Shown piece by piece: positions 47,396 through 56,351 of a DNA stretch of 64,000 nt. The first letter of the stretch is position 1. Each line of letters opens with the position of its first letter. The notes under the pieces are model-generated. The model made no database searches, was not told where the DNA came from, and was given only the letters and a program-made list of their open reading frames with translations. The translations under genes and the position numbers were made by a program. This DNA is from Flavobacteriaceae bacterium PS02336 (GTDB lineage: Bacteria; Bacteroidota; Bacteroidia; Flavobacteriales; Flavobacteriaceae), in NCBI GenBank assembly GCA_029960065.1, contig JASCOF010000002.1:372001-436000 (forward strand), in the 5' to 3' direction.

Positions 47396-48394
47396 TTACT
47401 TTTTAAAAGTGACTGTACTCCCTGTTGCAGTTACTTCCATAGAAACGGTATTTCCCATAATTAAAGCTCTGTTGTCTCTAATATGTCCTGCCGGGAAATT
47501 AAAAATTACAGGAATGTTGTATTTTTTGGTTACATCATCAATAATTTCCAATGCATTTTTCCCCCAAGGCACTTCGTTGTCTTTCATGCTGGTCATACCG
47601 CCAATGATAATTCCTTTTAAGTTTTCGATGCATCCGTTTCTTTTCAAATTCATCATCATACGATCAATATGATACAGATATTCGTCTAAATCTTCAATAA
47701 ATAAAATTTTATCCTTGCAGTCAATTGCAGACGGAGATCCTAATAAACTATATAAAATAGATAAATTACCGCCGACTAATTCTCCTGTAGCATTTCCTAA
47801 ACGATTCATAGGCGTTGGACTAATAGTATAAGAAATAGGCTCACCAAACAAACCTGCTTTTAAGGAACTCACAGCATCTGGAGTTGCTCTAGGAACTGTT
47901 ACTGGCATAATACCGTGAATAGATTTGTAACCCATTGTGTTTAAATGGTTGTGCAAAACGGTAACGTCGCTAAAACCAATTACCCATTTCGGGTGTTGTT
48001 TGAATTTAGTAAAATCTAGTAAATCTAACATTCTAACTGTTCCATAACCACCTCGAACGCACCAAATAGCTTTAATATTCGGATTGTCTAACTGCTTTTG
48101 AAAATCGGCAGCTCTTTGCTCATCAGTTCCAGCCAATTGATGATAATCTAATCCGATTGTGCTTCCTACAACGGCTTCTAATCCCCAGCTGTGCAGTAAA
48201 TCTATAGTAGGTTTTAAATTGTCGTCTAAATTTTTTCTAGCTGTAGCCAAAAGAGCTACAGTATCTCCTTTTTGTAAATAAGGTGGTGTTATCATGTTTT
48301 GTTGAGATTGACAGTTGAATGATTGTAAAGCAAAAATAAGAAATACAAGTTGAAACAGAATATTCGGTTTCTTACTATTTAAAAGGGGTTTCAT
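47396..48394 (-). CDS. S66 family LD-carboxypeptidase
   Basis: A 332-residue exported enzyme, N-terminal signal in NILFQLVFLIFALQSFNC. A cysteine at the end of the signal could be lipidated, but SFNC is not a standard lipobox. The serine nucleophile is in IGFSDVTVLHNH (about residue 139) after VRGGYGTVRM, the Glu in LFIEDLDEYLYHIDRM and the His in NFPAGHIRDNRA, matching the S66 Ser-Glu-His triad. These cleave the terminal D-alanine from tetrapeptides in peptidoglycan recycling. The start may be at 48400 instead (two residues longer). Confidence 0.92.
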   Translation of the reverse strand: MKPLLNSKKPNILFQLVFLIFALQSFNCQSQQNMITPPYLQKGDTVALLATARKNLDDNLKPTIDLLHSWGLEAVVGSTIGLDYHQLAGTDEQRAADFQKQLDNPNIKAIWCVRGGYGTVRMLDLLDFTKFKQHPKWVIGFSDVTVLHNHLNTMGYKSIHGIMPVTVPRATPDAVSSLKAGLFGEPISYTISPTPMNRLGNATGELVGGNLSILYSLLGSPSAIDCKDKILFIEDLDEYLYHIDRMMMNLKRNGCIENLKGIIIGGMTSMKDNEVPWGKNALEIIDDVTKKYNIPVIFNFPAGHIRDNRALIMGNTVSMEVTATGSTVTFKK

Positions 48395-48524
48395 GATCAT
48401 AGGTTGCTTCTTTCATTTATATGAAAAAACAAATATAGAAATTTTAGATTTTAAATTTATTTGATTTTTCTTACAATTTCATAAAAATGTTTATATATTG
48501 AACGTTTTAAAAATAGTAAATATT

Positions 48525-49619
48525 ATGCGCTTTTTTCGAATTCATTTTTTTATTCTATTTCTTTTTTCATTTCAAATTCAATCACAATCCAAGAAGTATA
48601 AAATACATACCATTGGATTTTACAATTTTGAGAATTTATATGATACTGTAAATGATGATTTTACTAATGATGATGAATGGACACCAACAGGAACGCAACA
48701 TTGGACAACAGAAAAATACGGACAAAAGCTAAAAAATTTGGCCAGAGTAATTTCTGAAATAGGTACACCTGAAAACTCCAATGCACCTGTTTTGCTAGGC
48801 TGTGCCGAAGTAGAAAATAGAGCCGTTTTAGAAGATTTAATAAAAGAACCAAAACTCCAGCCATTTGATTTCGGAATTATTCATTTTGATTCGCCAGATA
48901 AACGTGGAATCGACGTTGCTTTACTTTATCAGAAAAAATATTTTCGTCCAACTTCTTTTTCGAATATTCCTTTAATTATTTATAAAAAGAATATTCCAAA
49001 GGCAGAAGATCAGTCCGAAATTGTAGATGATGAAATTGAAATTAAAAAAGAAAATAAGAATCGTGTTTTTACAAGAGATCAGCTTTTGGTTTCGGGTTTT
49101 TTAGAAAATGAAGAAGTGCATATTATTGTCAATCACTGGCCGTCAAGATCTGGAGGAGAAAAAGCAACAACAATTTTTCGGGAAGCAGCAGGAAAATTAA
49201 ACCGAAAAATTATTGATTCCTTACAACAGATTAATCCAAATGCAAAAGTGATGACCATGGGAGATTTTAATGACGGACCACTCAATAACAGCATAAAGAT
49301 AGCTTTAGGAGCAAAAGGTAAAAGGGCAGAAGTATCAGAATTCGGCATTTTTAATCCGTTTGAAGAAATGGCAGCTAAAGGAATGGGAACAATTGCGTTT
49401 CGGGATTCCTGGAATATTTTCGATCAAATTATGATGACGCAATCTTTTCTTCAAACTGATTTTTCGAATTTTAATTTTTGGAAATCAGGTATTTTTAAAG
49501 TTCCGTATCTTATTCAGTCTTCGGGACAATATAAAGGTTACCCTTTGCGAAATACATTAGCAGAAGCAGGTTTTAGTGATCACTTTCCTGTTTATGTTTA
49601 TTTGATTAAAGAGTTTTAA
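48525..49619 (+). CDS. endonuclease/exonuclease/phosphatase family protein, exported
   Basis: A 364-residue protein with signal peptide MRFFRIHFFILFLFSFQIQS, then the EEP fold: IGFYNFENLYDTVND, GCAEVENRAVL (metal-binding Glu), VNHWPSRSGGEKATT, TMGDFNDGPLNNS and AGFSDHFPVYVYLI (catalytic Asp-His). Members include exported DNases and phosphodiesterases; the substrate is not clear. The upstream TTG at 48498 would add nine residues before the signal; the ATG at 48525 is preferred. Confidence 0.9.
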   Translation: MRFFRIHFFILFLFSFQIQSQSKKYKIHTIGFYNFENLYDTVNDDFTNDDEWTPTGTQHWTTEKYGQKLKNLARVISEIGTPENSNAPVLLGCAEVENRAVLEDLIKEPKLQPFDFGIIHFDSPDKRGIDVALLYQKKYFRPTSFSNIPLIIYKKNIPKAEDQSEIVDDEIEIKKENKNRVFTRDQLLVSGFLENEEVHIIVNHWPSRSGGEKATTIFREAAGKLNRKIIDSLQQINPNAKVMTMGDFNDGPLNNSIKIALGAKGKRAEVSEFGIFNPFEEMAAKGMGTIAFRDSWNIFDQIMMTQSFLQTDFSNFNFWKSGIFKVPYLIQSSGQYKGYPLRNTLAEAGFSDHFPVYVYLIKEF

Positions 49620-49624
49620 TGAGT

Positions 49625-49685
49625 TTTTAGTCGCAGTTGCAGTTTTCAGTTATTAATTGTGACTGTAAACTGAGACTGAAAACTT
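49625..49685. repeat. inverted word-repeat, family 6 (GTCGCAGTTGCAGTTTTCAG type)
   Basis: TTTTTAGTCGCAGTTGCAGT and TTTTCAG face CTGTAAACTGAGACTGAAAA. It fills the gap between the EEP gene and the dioxygenase gene. Confidence 0.7.
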
Positions 49686-49721
49686 TTCATTACCTTAGCT
49701 TTTCATAAATTTTGAATAAAA

Positions 49722-50261
49722 ATGGCTATAGCAAAACCTTTCAACCTAACTAAATGGATTGACGAAAACCGTCATTTACTAAAACCACCAGTTGGAAATA
49801 AAAACCTTTATGTAGATTCTGGAGATTATATTGTAATGATTGTGGCAGGACCAAATGCTAGAAAAGATTATCATTATAACGAAACAGAAGAGCTTTTTTA
49901 TCAGTTAGAAGGCAGTATAAAAGTCGTTATTCAGGAAGATGGCAAACGCAAAGAAATGGAACTTAATGCTGGCGACATGTATTTGCACCCAGCTAAAGTA
50001 CCGCATTCTCCAGTTCGCTCAGAAGGTTCAATAGGTTTGGTAATTGAACGAAAACGAGCAGGTCAAGGTTTTACAGATGGATTGCTTTGGCATTGCGATA
50101 ATTGCAATCATAAACTCTATGAAGTGTATTTTGAACTGCATAATATTGAAAAAGATTTCCTTCCTCATTTCGAACATTTTTACAATTCAGAAGAATTAAG
50201 AACTTGCGATAATTGTGGAACTGTTATGGAAAGTGATCCGAGATTTACGGTTAAGAAATAG
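49722..50261 (+). CDS. 3-hydroxyanthranilate 3,4-dioxygenase
   Basis: A 179-residue cupin enzyme of the kynurenine pathway that opens the ring of 3-hydroxyanthranilate to 2-amino-3-carboxymuconate semialdehyde. Iron ligands: His in RKDYHYNETEELFYQ (His 51 and Glu 57) and His in KVPHSPVRSE (about residue 95). The C-terminus has a rubredoxin-like site with two CxxC pairs, HCDNCNHK and TCDNCGTV, as in the bacterial enzyme. No other kynurenine gene is in the window, but an ALDH7-type dehydrogenase follows about 2 kb downstream. Confidence 0.95.
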   Translation: MAIAKPFNLTKWIDENRHLLKPPVGNKNLYVDSGDYIVMIVAGPNARKDYHYNETEELFYQLEGSIKVVIQEDGKRKEMELNAGDMYLHPAKVPHSPVRSEGSIGLVIERKRAGQGFTDGLLWHCDNCNHKLYEVYFELHNIEKDFLPHFEHFYNSEELRTCDNCGTVMESDPRFTVKK

Positions 50262-50287
50262 TTTTTATAAATATCGCGTAAGATTCG

Positions 50288-50327
50288 AACCCGACAGGTT
50301 TTTAAAACCTGTCGGGTTTATTTTTAT
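50288..50327 (+). terminator. intrinsic terminator after the dioxygenase gene (CCCGACAGG hairpin)
   Basis: AACCCGACAGGTTTT and AAAACCTGTCGGGTT form a 15-bp perfect stem followed by a T-rich tail. Confidence 0.9.
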
Positions 50328-50367
50328 ATTTTGAAGTTAAAAAAGATATTTTGTTTCATTTTTGATA

Positions 50368-50375
50368 TATATTTG
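50368..50375 (+). promoter_or_regulatory. -7 promoter box (TATATTTG) of the HTH-like gene
   Basis: TAnnTTTG match 31 bases before the ATG at 50406. It places transcription start after the longer upstream start, so 50406 is preferred. Confidence 0.5.
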
Positions 50376-50405
50376 TATCATAAACGAAATAAAAAAGAAT
50401 CAATA

Positions 50406-50717
50406 ATGATACAAGAAATAATCGCATATAAGAATATAGTTGATAATATTGAAAATTTAATGGAAAAATCTCCTTTTAAAAAGAACTATATTATTGAAAA
50501 AGTAGGAATTCCAAGTCCAACATTTTATAGAAAATTAAAAAGTCAAACTTTTACCACTGATGAAGTATTATCTATCGCAAAGATAATTTCGCCAGAAGAA
50601 AACTATATGTTAGAGTTGAAAGCTGATATCGAACAAGGAAAACTAGACATAAAAAATGGAAACTTTATAACACACGAAGAAATGTTAGCTAGACTTAAAA
50701 GTAAAAATCTTATATAA
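50406..50717 (+). CDS. HTH-like antitoxin-type protein, tail-to-tail with a ParE-like gene
   Basis: A 103-residue protein. Residues about 20-55 (FKKNYIIEKVGIPSPTFYRK) form a helix-turn-helix-like segment, and the tail IKNGNFITHEEMLARLKSKN resembles the C-terminal toxin-binding helix of many Bacteroidota antitoxins. A longer frame from 50331 lacks support; the TATATTTG box at 50368-50375 favours 50406. Its 3' end overlaps the 3' end of the ParE-like gene on the other strand by 8 bases, so the two are convergent rather than in the usual antitoxin-toxin operon. Confidence 0.75.
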   Translation: MIQEIIAYKNIVDNIENLMEKSPFKKNYIIEKVGIPSPTFYRKLKSQTFTTDEVLSIAKIISPEENYMLELKADIEQGKLDIKNGNFITHEEMLARLKSKNLI

Positions 50718-50994
50718 AATTTATTGGTTTTTGTCTATTGTTATAGAAAGAAATCAATTCGATATAATCCTCCGTAGTTTCATAATGTAGTGTGACATTT
50801 TTTGAGATAATCATGACTCTACATTTCAACTTTGGATCATATTTTCCAAGATAAGGATTGTTTTCTAGTAAAGTTATTATACGTAAAACATCTTTTATAA
50901 ATTTTTGAGCTATAAGCGGTGACCAAAATTGTTCAAGGTAATTTTGAATATTGTCAAAGTTATACTGTGCTTTTTTAGACCAAATAATCTTCAT
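50710..50994 (-). CDS. RelE/ParE-superfamily toxin-like protein
   Basis: A 94-residue protein with the ParE fold pattern: WSKKAQYNFDNIQNYLEQFW, a helix FIKDVLRIITLLENNPYLGK, then strands CRVMIISKNVTLHYETTEDY and IELISFYNNRQKP. ParE members block gyrase, RelE members cut mRNA; this one lacks obvious RelE catalytic basic residues, so ParE-like is more likely. Its partner appears to be the convergent HTH-like gene with which it shares 8 bases. A TATTTTTG box at 51036-51043 may be its promoter. Confidence 0.85.
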   Translation of the reverse strand: MKIIWSKKAQYNFDNIQNYLEQFWSPLIAQKFIKDVLRIITLLENNPYLGKYDPKLKCRVMIISKNVTLHYETTEDYIELISFYNNRQKPINFI

Positions 50995-51044
50995 TGTAAT
51001 TTTGAATATTCGGCTAAATTATAAAAATAAACCTACAAAAATAT

Positions 51045-52001
51045 TTATAGATTAAACTTTTTCCCCTGCTCAGGATAAATAATCTTCAATCCTAAATCAT
51101 TTTGCGTCTTTAACTGCTCTTTGATTTTGGCAATATTTTTTGCTGGAGGTTTTAAATGCGTAATAATTATTTTGAAATTCTGCAGAGATCCTTTTCCTGC
51201 TAAATCTTCCAAAATATGAAGTTCTTTCATTAAATAATTTGGAGTTAAATGACCAAATAAAAATTTATCTGGCTGTTCATTCGGAAAGGAAACTTCAATA
51301 AAAATTCCTTTTAATTGTTTGGTTTTTAGCAAAGGAGCAATGGCTGTCCATAAATCACGAAGGTTATTGCTTTTTTCTACTTCGTCTGGTCCTGTATCGC
51401 CCAAATATAAAGCATAATTGTTACCATCTTTAACTAAAAAAGCAGTGCTCTCAAACGGATTGACATGACTTAGCGGAAAAGCTTTAACAGTCATAGTTGT
51501 GTTGATAAGAGGAATTTCTTCGTTTAAATTTAAAGTTTGAAAATGATATTTTTTCAATGGAAAACCTGGTCCTGCATCTCCAAAGTTTGCCCAAGTTTGA
51601 TCGTTGAAATAATGGTTTTCCATCATTTCCATACATTTTTTTGTGGCATAAACTGTTTTAGAAGAATCGGCAGGAGAATTGATTATTAAACCCGAAACAT
51701 GATCCAAATGGGCGTGAGAAATCAAATAACCTTTGATGTATTTTTTTAAAACTTCGCTGGTTGAAACTCTAAAAGTTTTCTTTTCAATTGCTTTTTCAAT
51801 TCCGGCATTTATAGTTCCTGCATCAAGACAGATATAATTATTTGTATTTATTGGAGCAAGTAAATAAGCAGAAAGATTTTTTTCGTCGATGCCGCCTTTT
51901 ACTCCTAACGGAACTACTTGAAAAGAAGCTTTTTCTTTTTGAGAAAAAACATTTGTTGAAATTAGAAGGAAACAAAGTAAAAGTCGGCTGAAAGGGAGCA
52001 T
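51045..52001 (-). CDS. class II cyclic-nucleotide-phosphodiesterase-like MBL protein
   Basis: A 318-residue exported protein (signal MLPFSRLLLCFLLISTNVFS). The metal motif SHAHLDHVSGLIINSP matches the signature of class II cAMP phosphodiesterases (PDE1/CpdP). KAFPLSHVNPFES, LYLGDTGPDE and FIEVSFPNEQPD with GHLTPNYL supply the remaining ligands. Likely hydrolyses extracellular or periplasmic cyclic nucleotides. The frame can start at 52031, adding MKFAILKIKN; the choice is uncertain. Confidence 0.88.
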   Translation of the reverse strand: MLPFSRLLLCFLLISTNVFSQKEKASFQVVPLGVKGGIDEKNLSAYLLAPINTNNYICLDAGTINAGIEKAIEKKTFRVSTSEVLKKYIKGYLISHAHLDHVSGLIINSPADSSKTVYATKKCMEMMENHYFNDQTWANFGDAGPGFPLKKYHFQTLNLNEEIPLINTTMTVKAFPLSHVNPFESTAFLVKDGNNYALYLGDTGPDEVEKSNNLRDLWTAIAPLLKTKQLKGIFIEVSFPNEQPDKFLFGHLTPNYLMKELHILEDLAGKGSLQNFKIIITHLKPPAKNIAKIKEQLKTQNDLGLKIIYPEQGKKFNL

Positions 52002-52183
52002 ATTTTTAATTTTAAGTATTGCAAATTTCATTAAATAAATCCAATTAATAAGAGCATATAACTGTTAATACTATTAAATAACCTTAAATTTACATCTATT
52101 TATAAATTAACTTCAGTCAGAAATTAATTCTAAAACAATATCTTTACAATAAAAATATAACAATTTTAACCAAAAAAGTTACA

Positions 52184-53737
52184 ATGACAACAATAGCATC
52201 GCAATTTGGAATGAAGGAAGCTCTGGAAAAATTGGGCATCAAAACGATAAATGAAGGAACATCAACAGGAATTAATAATTTTTCATCAGGAGAAATCTTA
52301 GATAGTTATTCGCCAGTTGATGGAAAATTAATTGCTTCGGTAAAAATGTCAAATGCTCAAGATTATGAAAAAGTAATTCAATCAGCGGCAGAAGCTTTTA
52401 AAACCTTTAGATTAATCCCTGCGCCACAGCGCGGTGAAATTGTACGTCAGTTTGGAGAAAAATTGAGACAAAATAAAGAAGCGCTTGGTAAATTGGTTTC
52501 TTATGAAATGGGAAAATCATTGCAGGAAGGTTTCGGAGAAGTACAGGAAATGATTGATATCTGCGATTTTGCAGTTGGTTTATCCCGTCAATTGCATGGG
52601 TTAACGATGCACTCTGAAAGACCTGGACACAGAATGTACGAGCAGTATCATTCTTTAGGAATTGTCGGCATCATTTCGGCGTTTAATTTCCCGGTTGCTG
52701 TTTGGTCTTGGAATACAGCGCTGGCTTGGATTTCTGGGGATGTTTGTGTTTGGAAACCTTCAGAAAAAACGCCTCTTTGCGGTATTGCATGCCAGAATAT
52801 TATTGCTCAGGTTATTAAAGAAAACAATCTGCCAGAAGGAATTTCATGTTTAATAAATGGCGATTATACAATAGGAGAATTAATGACTGCAGATACGCGT
52901 ATTCCGCTAATTTCAGCAACAGGTTCTACTAGAATGGGAAAAATTGTTGCACAAGCCGTTGCCGGTAGATTAGGAAAATCATTATTAGAATTAGGAGGAA
53001 ACAATGCGATTATCGTAACTCCAGATGCAGATATAAAAATGACTGTTATTGGAGCTGTTTTTGGCGCTGTAGGAACTGCTGGACAACGTTGTACTTCAAC
53101 ACGTCGATTAATTATTCACGAAAGTATTTATAATAAAGTTAAAGATGCTTTAGTAGCTGCATACAAACAATTACGAATCGGAAATCCGCTTGACGAAAAT
53201 AATCACGTTGGACCGCTGATTGATACTCATGCTGTCGAAATGTACGCTGCAGCTTTGAATAAAGTAGTGGCCGAAGGCGGAAAAATTTTAGTTGAAGGAG
53301 GCGTGCTTTCGGGAGAAGGTTATGAAAGCGGCTGTTATGTAAAACCAGCAATTGCAGAAGCTGAAAATTCATTTGAAATTGTACAGCACGAAACTTTTGC
53401 TCCAGTTTTGTATTTAATTAAATATTCTGGTGAAGTAGATAATGCTATCGAAATTCAAAATGGTGTAGCTCAAGGATTATCATCGGCAATTATGACTAAT
53501 AATTTACGTGAAGCCGAAAGATTTTTGTCTGTTGTAGGTTCTGACTGCGGAATTGCCAATGTCAATATTGGGACTTCTGGAGCTGAAATTGGTGGCGCTT
53601 TTGGCGGTGAGAAAGAAACTGGCGGAGGAAGAGAATCCGGTTCTGATGCTTGGAAAATATACATGCGACGCCAGACCAATACCATAAATTATACTACAAA
53701 TCTGCCTTTAGCACAAGGAATTAAATTTGACTTGTAA
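52184..53737 (+). CDS. aldehyde dehydrogenase, ALDH7 (aminoadipate-semialdehyde) type
   Basis: A 517-residue NAD-dependent aldehyde dehydrogenase. Visible: the N-terminal SPVDGKLIASVKMSNAQDYE, IGIISAFNFPVAVWSWN-type oxyanion region, cofactor loop ATGSTRMGK, catalytic Glu in LLELGGNNA (about residue 269) and catalytic Cys in GTAGQRCTSTRR (about 303). The GQRCTSTRR form and the C-terminal GGEKETGGGRESGSDAW are typical of ALDH7/antiquitin, the alpha-aminoadipic-semialdehyde dehydrogenase of lysine degradation. A terminator follows. Confidence 0.93.
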   Translation: MTTIASQFGMKEALEKLGIKTINEGTSTGINNFSSGEILDSYSPVDGKLIASVKMSNAQDYEKVIQSAAEAFKTFRLIPAPQRGEIVRQFGEKLRQNKEALGKLVSYEMGKSLQEGFGEVQEMIDICDFAVGLSRQLHGLTMHSERPGHRMYEQYHSLGIVGIISAFNFPVAVWSWNTALAWISGDVCVWKPSEKTPLCGIACQNIIAQVIKENNLPEGISCLINGDYTIGELMTADTRIPLISATGSTRMGKIVAQAVAGRLGKSLLELGGNNAIIVTPDADIKMTVIGAVFGAVGTAGQRCTSTRRLIIHESIYNKVKDALVAAYKQLRIGNPLDENNHVGPLIDTHAVEMYAAALNKVVAEGGKILVEGGVLSGEGYESGCYVKPAIAEAENSFEIVQHETFAPVLYLIKYSGEVDNAIEIQNGVAQGLSSAIMTNNLREAERFLSVVGSDCGIANVNIGTSGAEIGGAFGGEKETGGGRESGSDAWKIYMRRQTNTINYTTNLPLAQGIKFDL

Positions 53738-53759
53738 CACAAGAAGTTTTAGAATAAAT

Positions 53760-53797
53760 AAAACCGCTTTTTTCATTATTTGAGAAAAGCGGTTTTT
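53760..53797 (+). terminator. intrinsic terminator after the ALDH7 gene
   Basis: AAAACCGCTTTTTTC pairs with GAGAAAAGCGGTTTT with a mismatch, then T6. Confidence 0.9.
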
Positions 53798-53891
53798 TAA
53801 TGTCAAAATTTGTAGTATTTTTATTTAATTGATTATTAGCCTTTATTTCTAAAGCATCATTTATTGATGTATAATTTATAAGAAACTAAAA

Positions 53892-54704
53892 ATGACTTTG
53901 ACTTTTTTGGCTGGACTTACTCCTTTTGGATATGCATTTATCGGAGTCATTCTTTTATCTTTTCTAATTGCCTATTTATGGCTTAAATCATCTAATAAAG
54001 AACAAAAAGGAGGTTGTTTTTCAATCGGTTTAACGGCGCTTATAATTGGGTTTGTTCTTATGTTTCCTGTTTTCTTTTCTTTTGCAATTATTGAAAATGG
54101 AAATAAAATTGGAATAATTGGGGTAGTGGTCTTTTGGGTTCTAATTTTAGGTCTGGTGGTTTATTTTTTCACTGCAAAGAAAACAACCGCAGTAAAAAAA
54201 GTCCTTTTTTCTCTTTTAAAATATTGTTTTTATTTAATAATTCTTGGTCTGTTTCTTACGCTTGTTCTCGGAATGGCATATTATATTTATGTACGTCTTT
54301 TTACATTAGAAAAGAAGGATGATCCAATCTGGCCCGCATTTTTGTGTATCTTTTTTATTGCAATTCTTATTTTGGCCGGATTTGGGATTTTATCTAAAAA
54401 TAAAGAAGAAAAGAAAAAAGAAAAAACGACTTTTTATAATTTGGATGAGGCAAAATTAAAATCGGAACTGGTTATTGAATTGGATTTGTCTAAAGCACAA
54501 TTGAAAGTATTTCCAGAAGAGATTTTACATTTCAAAAATTTAAAATTTCTCATTTTAAGTCATAATCAAATTACTGAGATTCCAAATGAAATCAATAAAT
54601 TACAAAAACTTGTGGGTTTGGATTTGAGTCATAATCCGATTTCTGATTTGGAACGAAATAGAATTAGAAAGTTGCTTTCAAAGGAAGTCGAAATTGTATT
54701 TTAA
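53892..54704 (+). CDS. polytopic membrane protein with C-terminal leucine-rich repeats
   Basis: A 270-residue protein with five hydrophobic segments (about residues 5-30, 39-63, 68-93, 100-130, 142-165, for example FIGVILLSFLIAYLWL and IGIIGVVVFWVLILGLVVYF), a lysine-rich linker, then about three leucine-rich repeats (VIELDLSKAQLKVFPEEI, LKFLILSHNQITEIPNEINK, LVGLDLSHNPISDLE). The repeats should face the cytoplasm or periplasm as a binding surface. It heads a four-gene operon with a GIDE/BAM-like protein and LemA. This domain combination is unfamiliar to me. Confidence 0.82.
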   Translation: MTLTFLAGLTPFGYAFIGVILLSFLIAYLWLKSSNKEQKGGCFSIGLTALIIGFVLMFPVFFSFAIIENGNKIGIIGVVVFWVLILGLVVYFFTAKKTTAVKKVLFSLLKYCFYLIILGLFLTLVLGMAYYIYVRLFTLEKKDDPIWPAFLCIFFIAILILAGFGILSKNKEEKKKEKTTFYNLDEAKLKSELVIELDLSKAQLKVFPEEILHFKNLKFLILSHNQITEIPNEINKLQKLVGLDLSHNPISDLERNRIRKLLSKEVEIVF

Positions 54705-54737
54705 GCCTTTAGAAACATAATATTTGCCATTTTTACT

Positions 54738-55781
54738 ATGAATGATTTTTTAGATTTTTTAACTCAAAATAAAGTCGACGCTCCCGAAGTTGTGTTTTTA
54801 ATGCTTTTTAGTTTAGGAATTGCCTTGTTTCAAACTTTAATCTTTTCTGGACTTTTCAATTTGAAATTTCCAAATTGGCTGTTTTTTGTTTTATCTCCCG
54901 CCGCAGTTGGAATTAGTTTTGTAATCGACCCGGCTTTTCCTCTAGCAGTTGTACTTTTATTATTTATTTCTGTTTTCTTTTTTGCCATAATCGGAATGAT
55001 TTATTCAGGAATTCAAAGCAGTAAGCTGGATAAAATAGAACGCGAAAAGTTCAATAAAAAGCATAATATTCCTAAAACAACATTTGGACAAAAGATTCTT
55101 GGGCTTCTTATAATAGCAGGTATTTTTGGAACTTTTAGTCTATTGGCATCGACCGAAAATCTAAAGCTTCTTTTTTTAATCATTCCTGGTTTTATTGTTT
55201 TAAAGAACATCTTTTTTCCAAGTACTAAAAGTAAATTTATGCGTTTGCAATCTGTTCTTCCAACTTCAAAAGTGGAAGCAATTGCAATGGGAATGGTAGA
55301 AGTAGAGGGCGATCTCGAAGAAATTGAACCTATTATTTCTCCTTATTTTAGCAAACCTTGTATTGGATATTATTATAAAATAGAAAAAGAAAGCAAGCCT
55401 GATGATGATGGCAGAACAACCTATTCGACAATTTTTAGTGAAGTCAAAACAGGAAAATTCAAAATTAAAGACGAAACAGGATCTGTTACCGTAGATGGAG
55501 AAGGTTTGGAGTACTTTTTTGACCGAGTTGATAATCAGCAAGGAGGTAAAACCCGATATTCTGAAACCTATTTAAGAAATAATGATTATATGTTTCTTGT
55601 TGGTTATGCCGCTTCAGATAATGGGGAAACAATTATTAAAAAGGGAAATTCAGATAATGTATTTGGGATTGCAGTTCCAAGAAGTATTTCATTTAGAAAT
55701 AAATATAAACCTTTGCTAGATTCCTTTTTAATAACCTTATTTTTTATTTCACTTATAATTATTTATATCATTTTAAACTAA
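54738..55781 (+). CDS. membrane protein with GIDE/BAM-like domain
   Basis: A 347-residue protein with four hydrophobic segments before residue 165 and one at the C-terminus (FLITLFFISLIIIYIILN). Between them is a soluble domain (about 170-325): PTSKVEAIAMGMVEVEGDLE, SKPCIGYYYKIEKES, GKFKIKDETGSVTVDGEGLE. It is like the membrane-side domain of eukaryotic MULAN/GIDE ubiquitin ligases (PF12483/BAM), but there is no RING finger here. Function in bacteria unknown. It is 33 bases after the LRR gene and 6 bases before lemA. Confidence 0.8.
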   Translation: MNDFLDFLTQNKVDAPEVVFLMLFSLGIALFQTLIFSGLFNLKFPNWLFFVLSPAAVGISFVIDPAFPLAVVLLLFISVFFFAIIGMIYSGIQSSKLDKIEREKFNKKHNIPKTTFGQKILGLLIIAGIFGTFSLLASTENLKLLFLIIPGFIVLKNIFFPSTKSKFMRLQSVLPTSKVEAIAMGMVEVEGDLEEIEPIISPYFSKPCIGYYYKIEKESKPDDDGRTTYSTIFSEVKTGKFKIKDETGSVTVDGEGLEYFFDRVDNQQGGKTRYSETYLRNNDYMFLVGYAASDNGETIIKKGNSDNVFGIAVPRSISFRNKYKPLLDSFLITLFFISLIIIYIILN

Positions 55782-55787
55782 ATAAAT

Positions 55788-56351
55788 ATGACAGTTCAAA
55801 ATATTGCTTTAATTGCCGGAATAATTCTGCTTATTGTATTTTTTAATTTTTTTATAAGAATTTATAATAAGCTTGTTATGCTTAAAAATAATTATGAAAA
55901 AGCGTTTAGAAATATAGATGTTATTCTGATGCAGCGGGCAGAAGAAGTGCCGGAACTTGTAAAAGTAGCTTCTAAATTTATGGAACATGAAACCGAACTT
56001 CTAACCAATTTAACTAAGTTAAGAACCGATTTTCTGAATTCAAAATCAGTTGGAGAGAAAATTGAGAATGCAAATGAGTTTTCAAAAACAATGAAAAATC
56101 TATTTGCTGTTTCAGAAAATTATCCAACATTAGCATCAAACAGTAATTTTTTGGAATTGCAGAAAAGAGTATCGCAAATGGAAGATAAAATTGCAGACAG
56201 AAGAGAATTTTTTAATGACAGCATCAATCTTTATAATGTTGGAATTGAAGAGTTTCCTAATTTTATTTTAGCCAAAATGATTGGTTACAAATCACAGAGT
56301 TTGTTTGCTGTAACGCCAGAAGAAAAGAAGTACGATGGAATTCAATTTTAA
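55788..56351 (+). CDS. lemA: LemA family membrane protein
   Basis: A 187-residue LemA protein: one N-terminal transmembrane helix (NIALIAGIILLIVFFNFFI), then FIRIYNKLVMLKNNYEKAFRNID, the three-helix coiled region with VPELVKVASKFMEHE, and ADRREFFNDSINLYNVGIEEFPN near the C-terminus, the LemA signature. Its function is still poorly defined; it often pairs with membrane proteins. Its end overlaps the next gene by 17 bases. Confidence 0.93.
   Translation: MTVQNIALIAGIILLIVFFNFFIRIYNKLVMLKNNYEKAFRNIDVILMQRAEEVPELVKVASKFMEHETELLTNLTKLRTDFLNSKSVGEKIENANEFSKTMKNLFAVSENYPTLASNSNFLELQKRVSQMEDKIADRREFFNDSINLYNVGIEEFPNFILAKMIGYKSQSLFAVTPEEKKYDGIQF

Noticed and set aside
50283..50320. tRNA T-arm-like GATTCGAACCC
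   Set aside because: The flanking bases do not pair as a T stem and no D or anticodon arm is nearby; the sequence is part of a terminator hairpin.
53139..53685. Minus-strand frames inside the ALDH7 gene
   Set aside because: Antisense shadows of a highly conserved enzyme.
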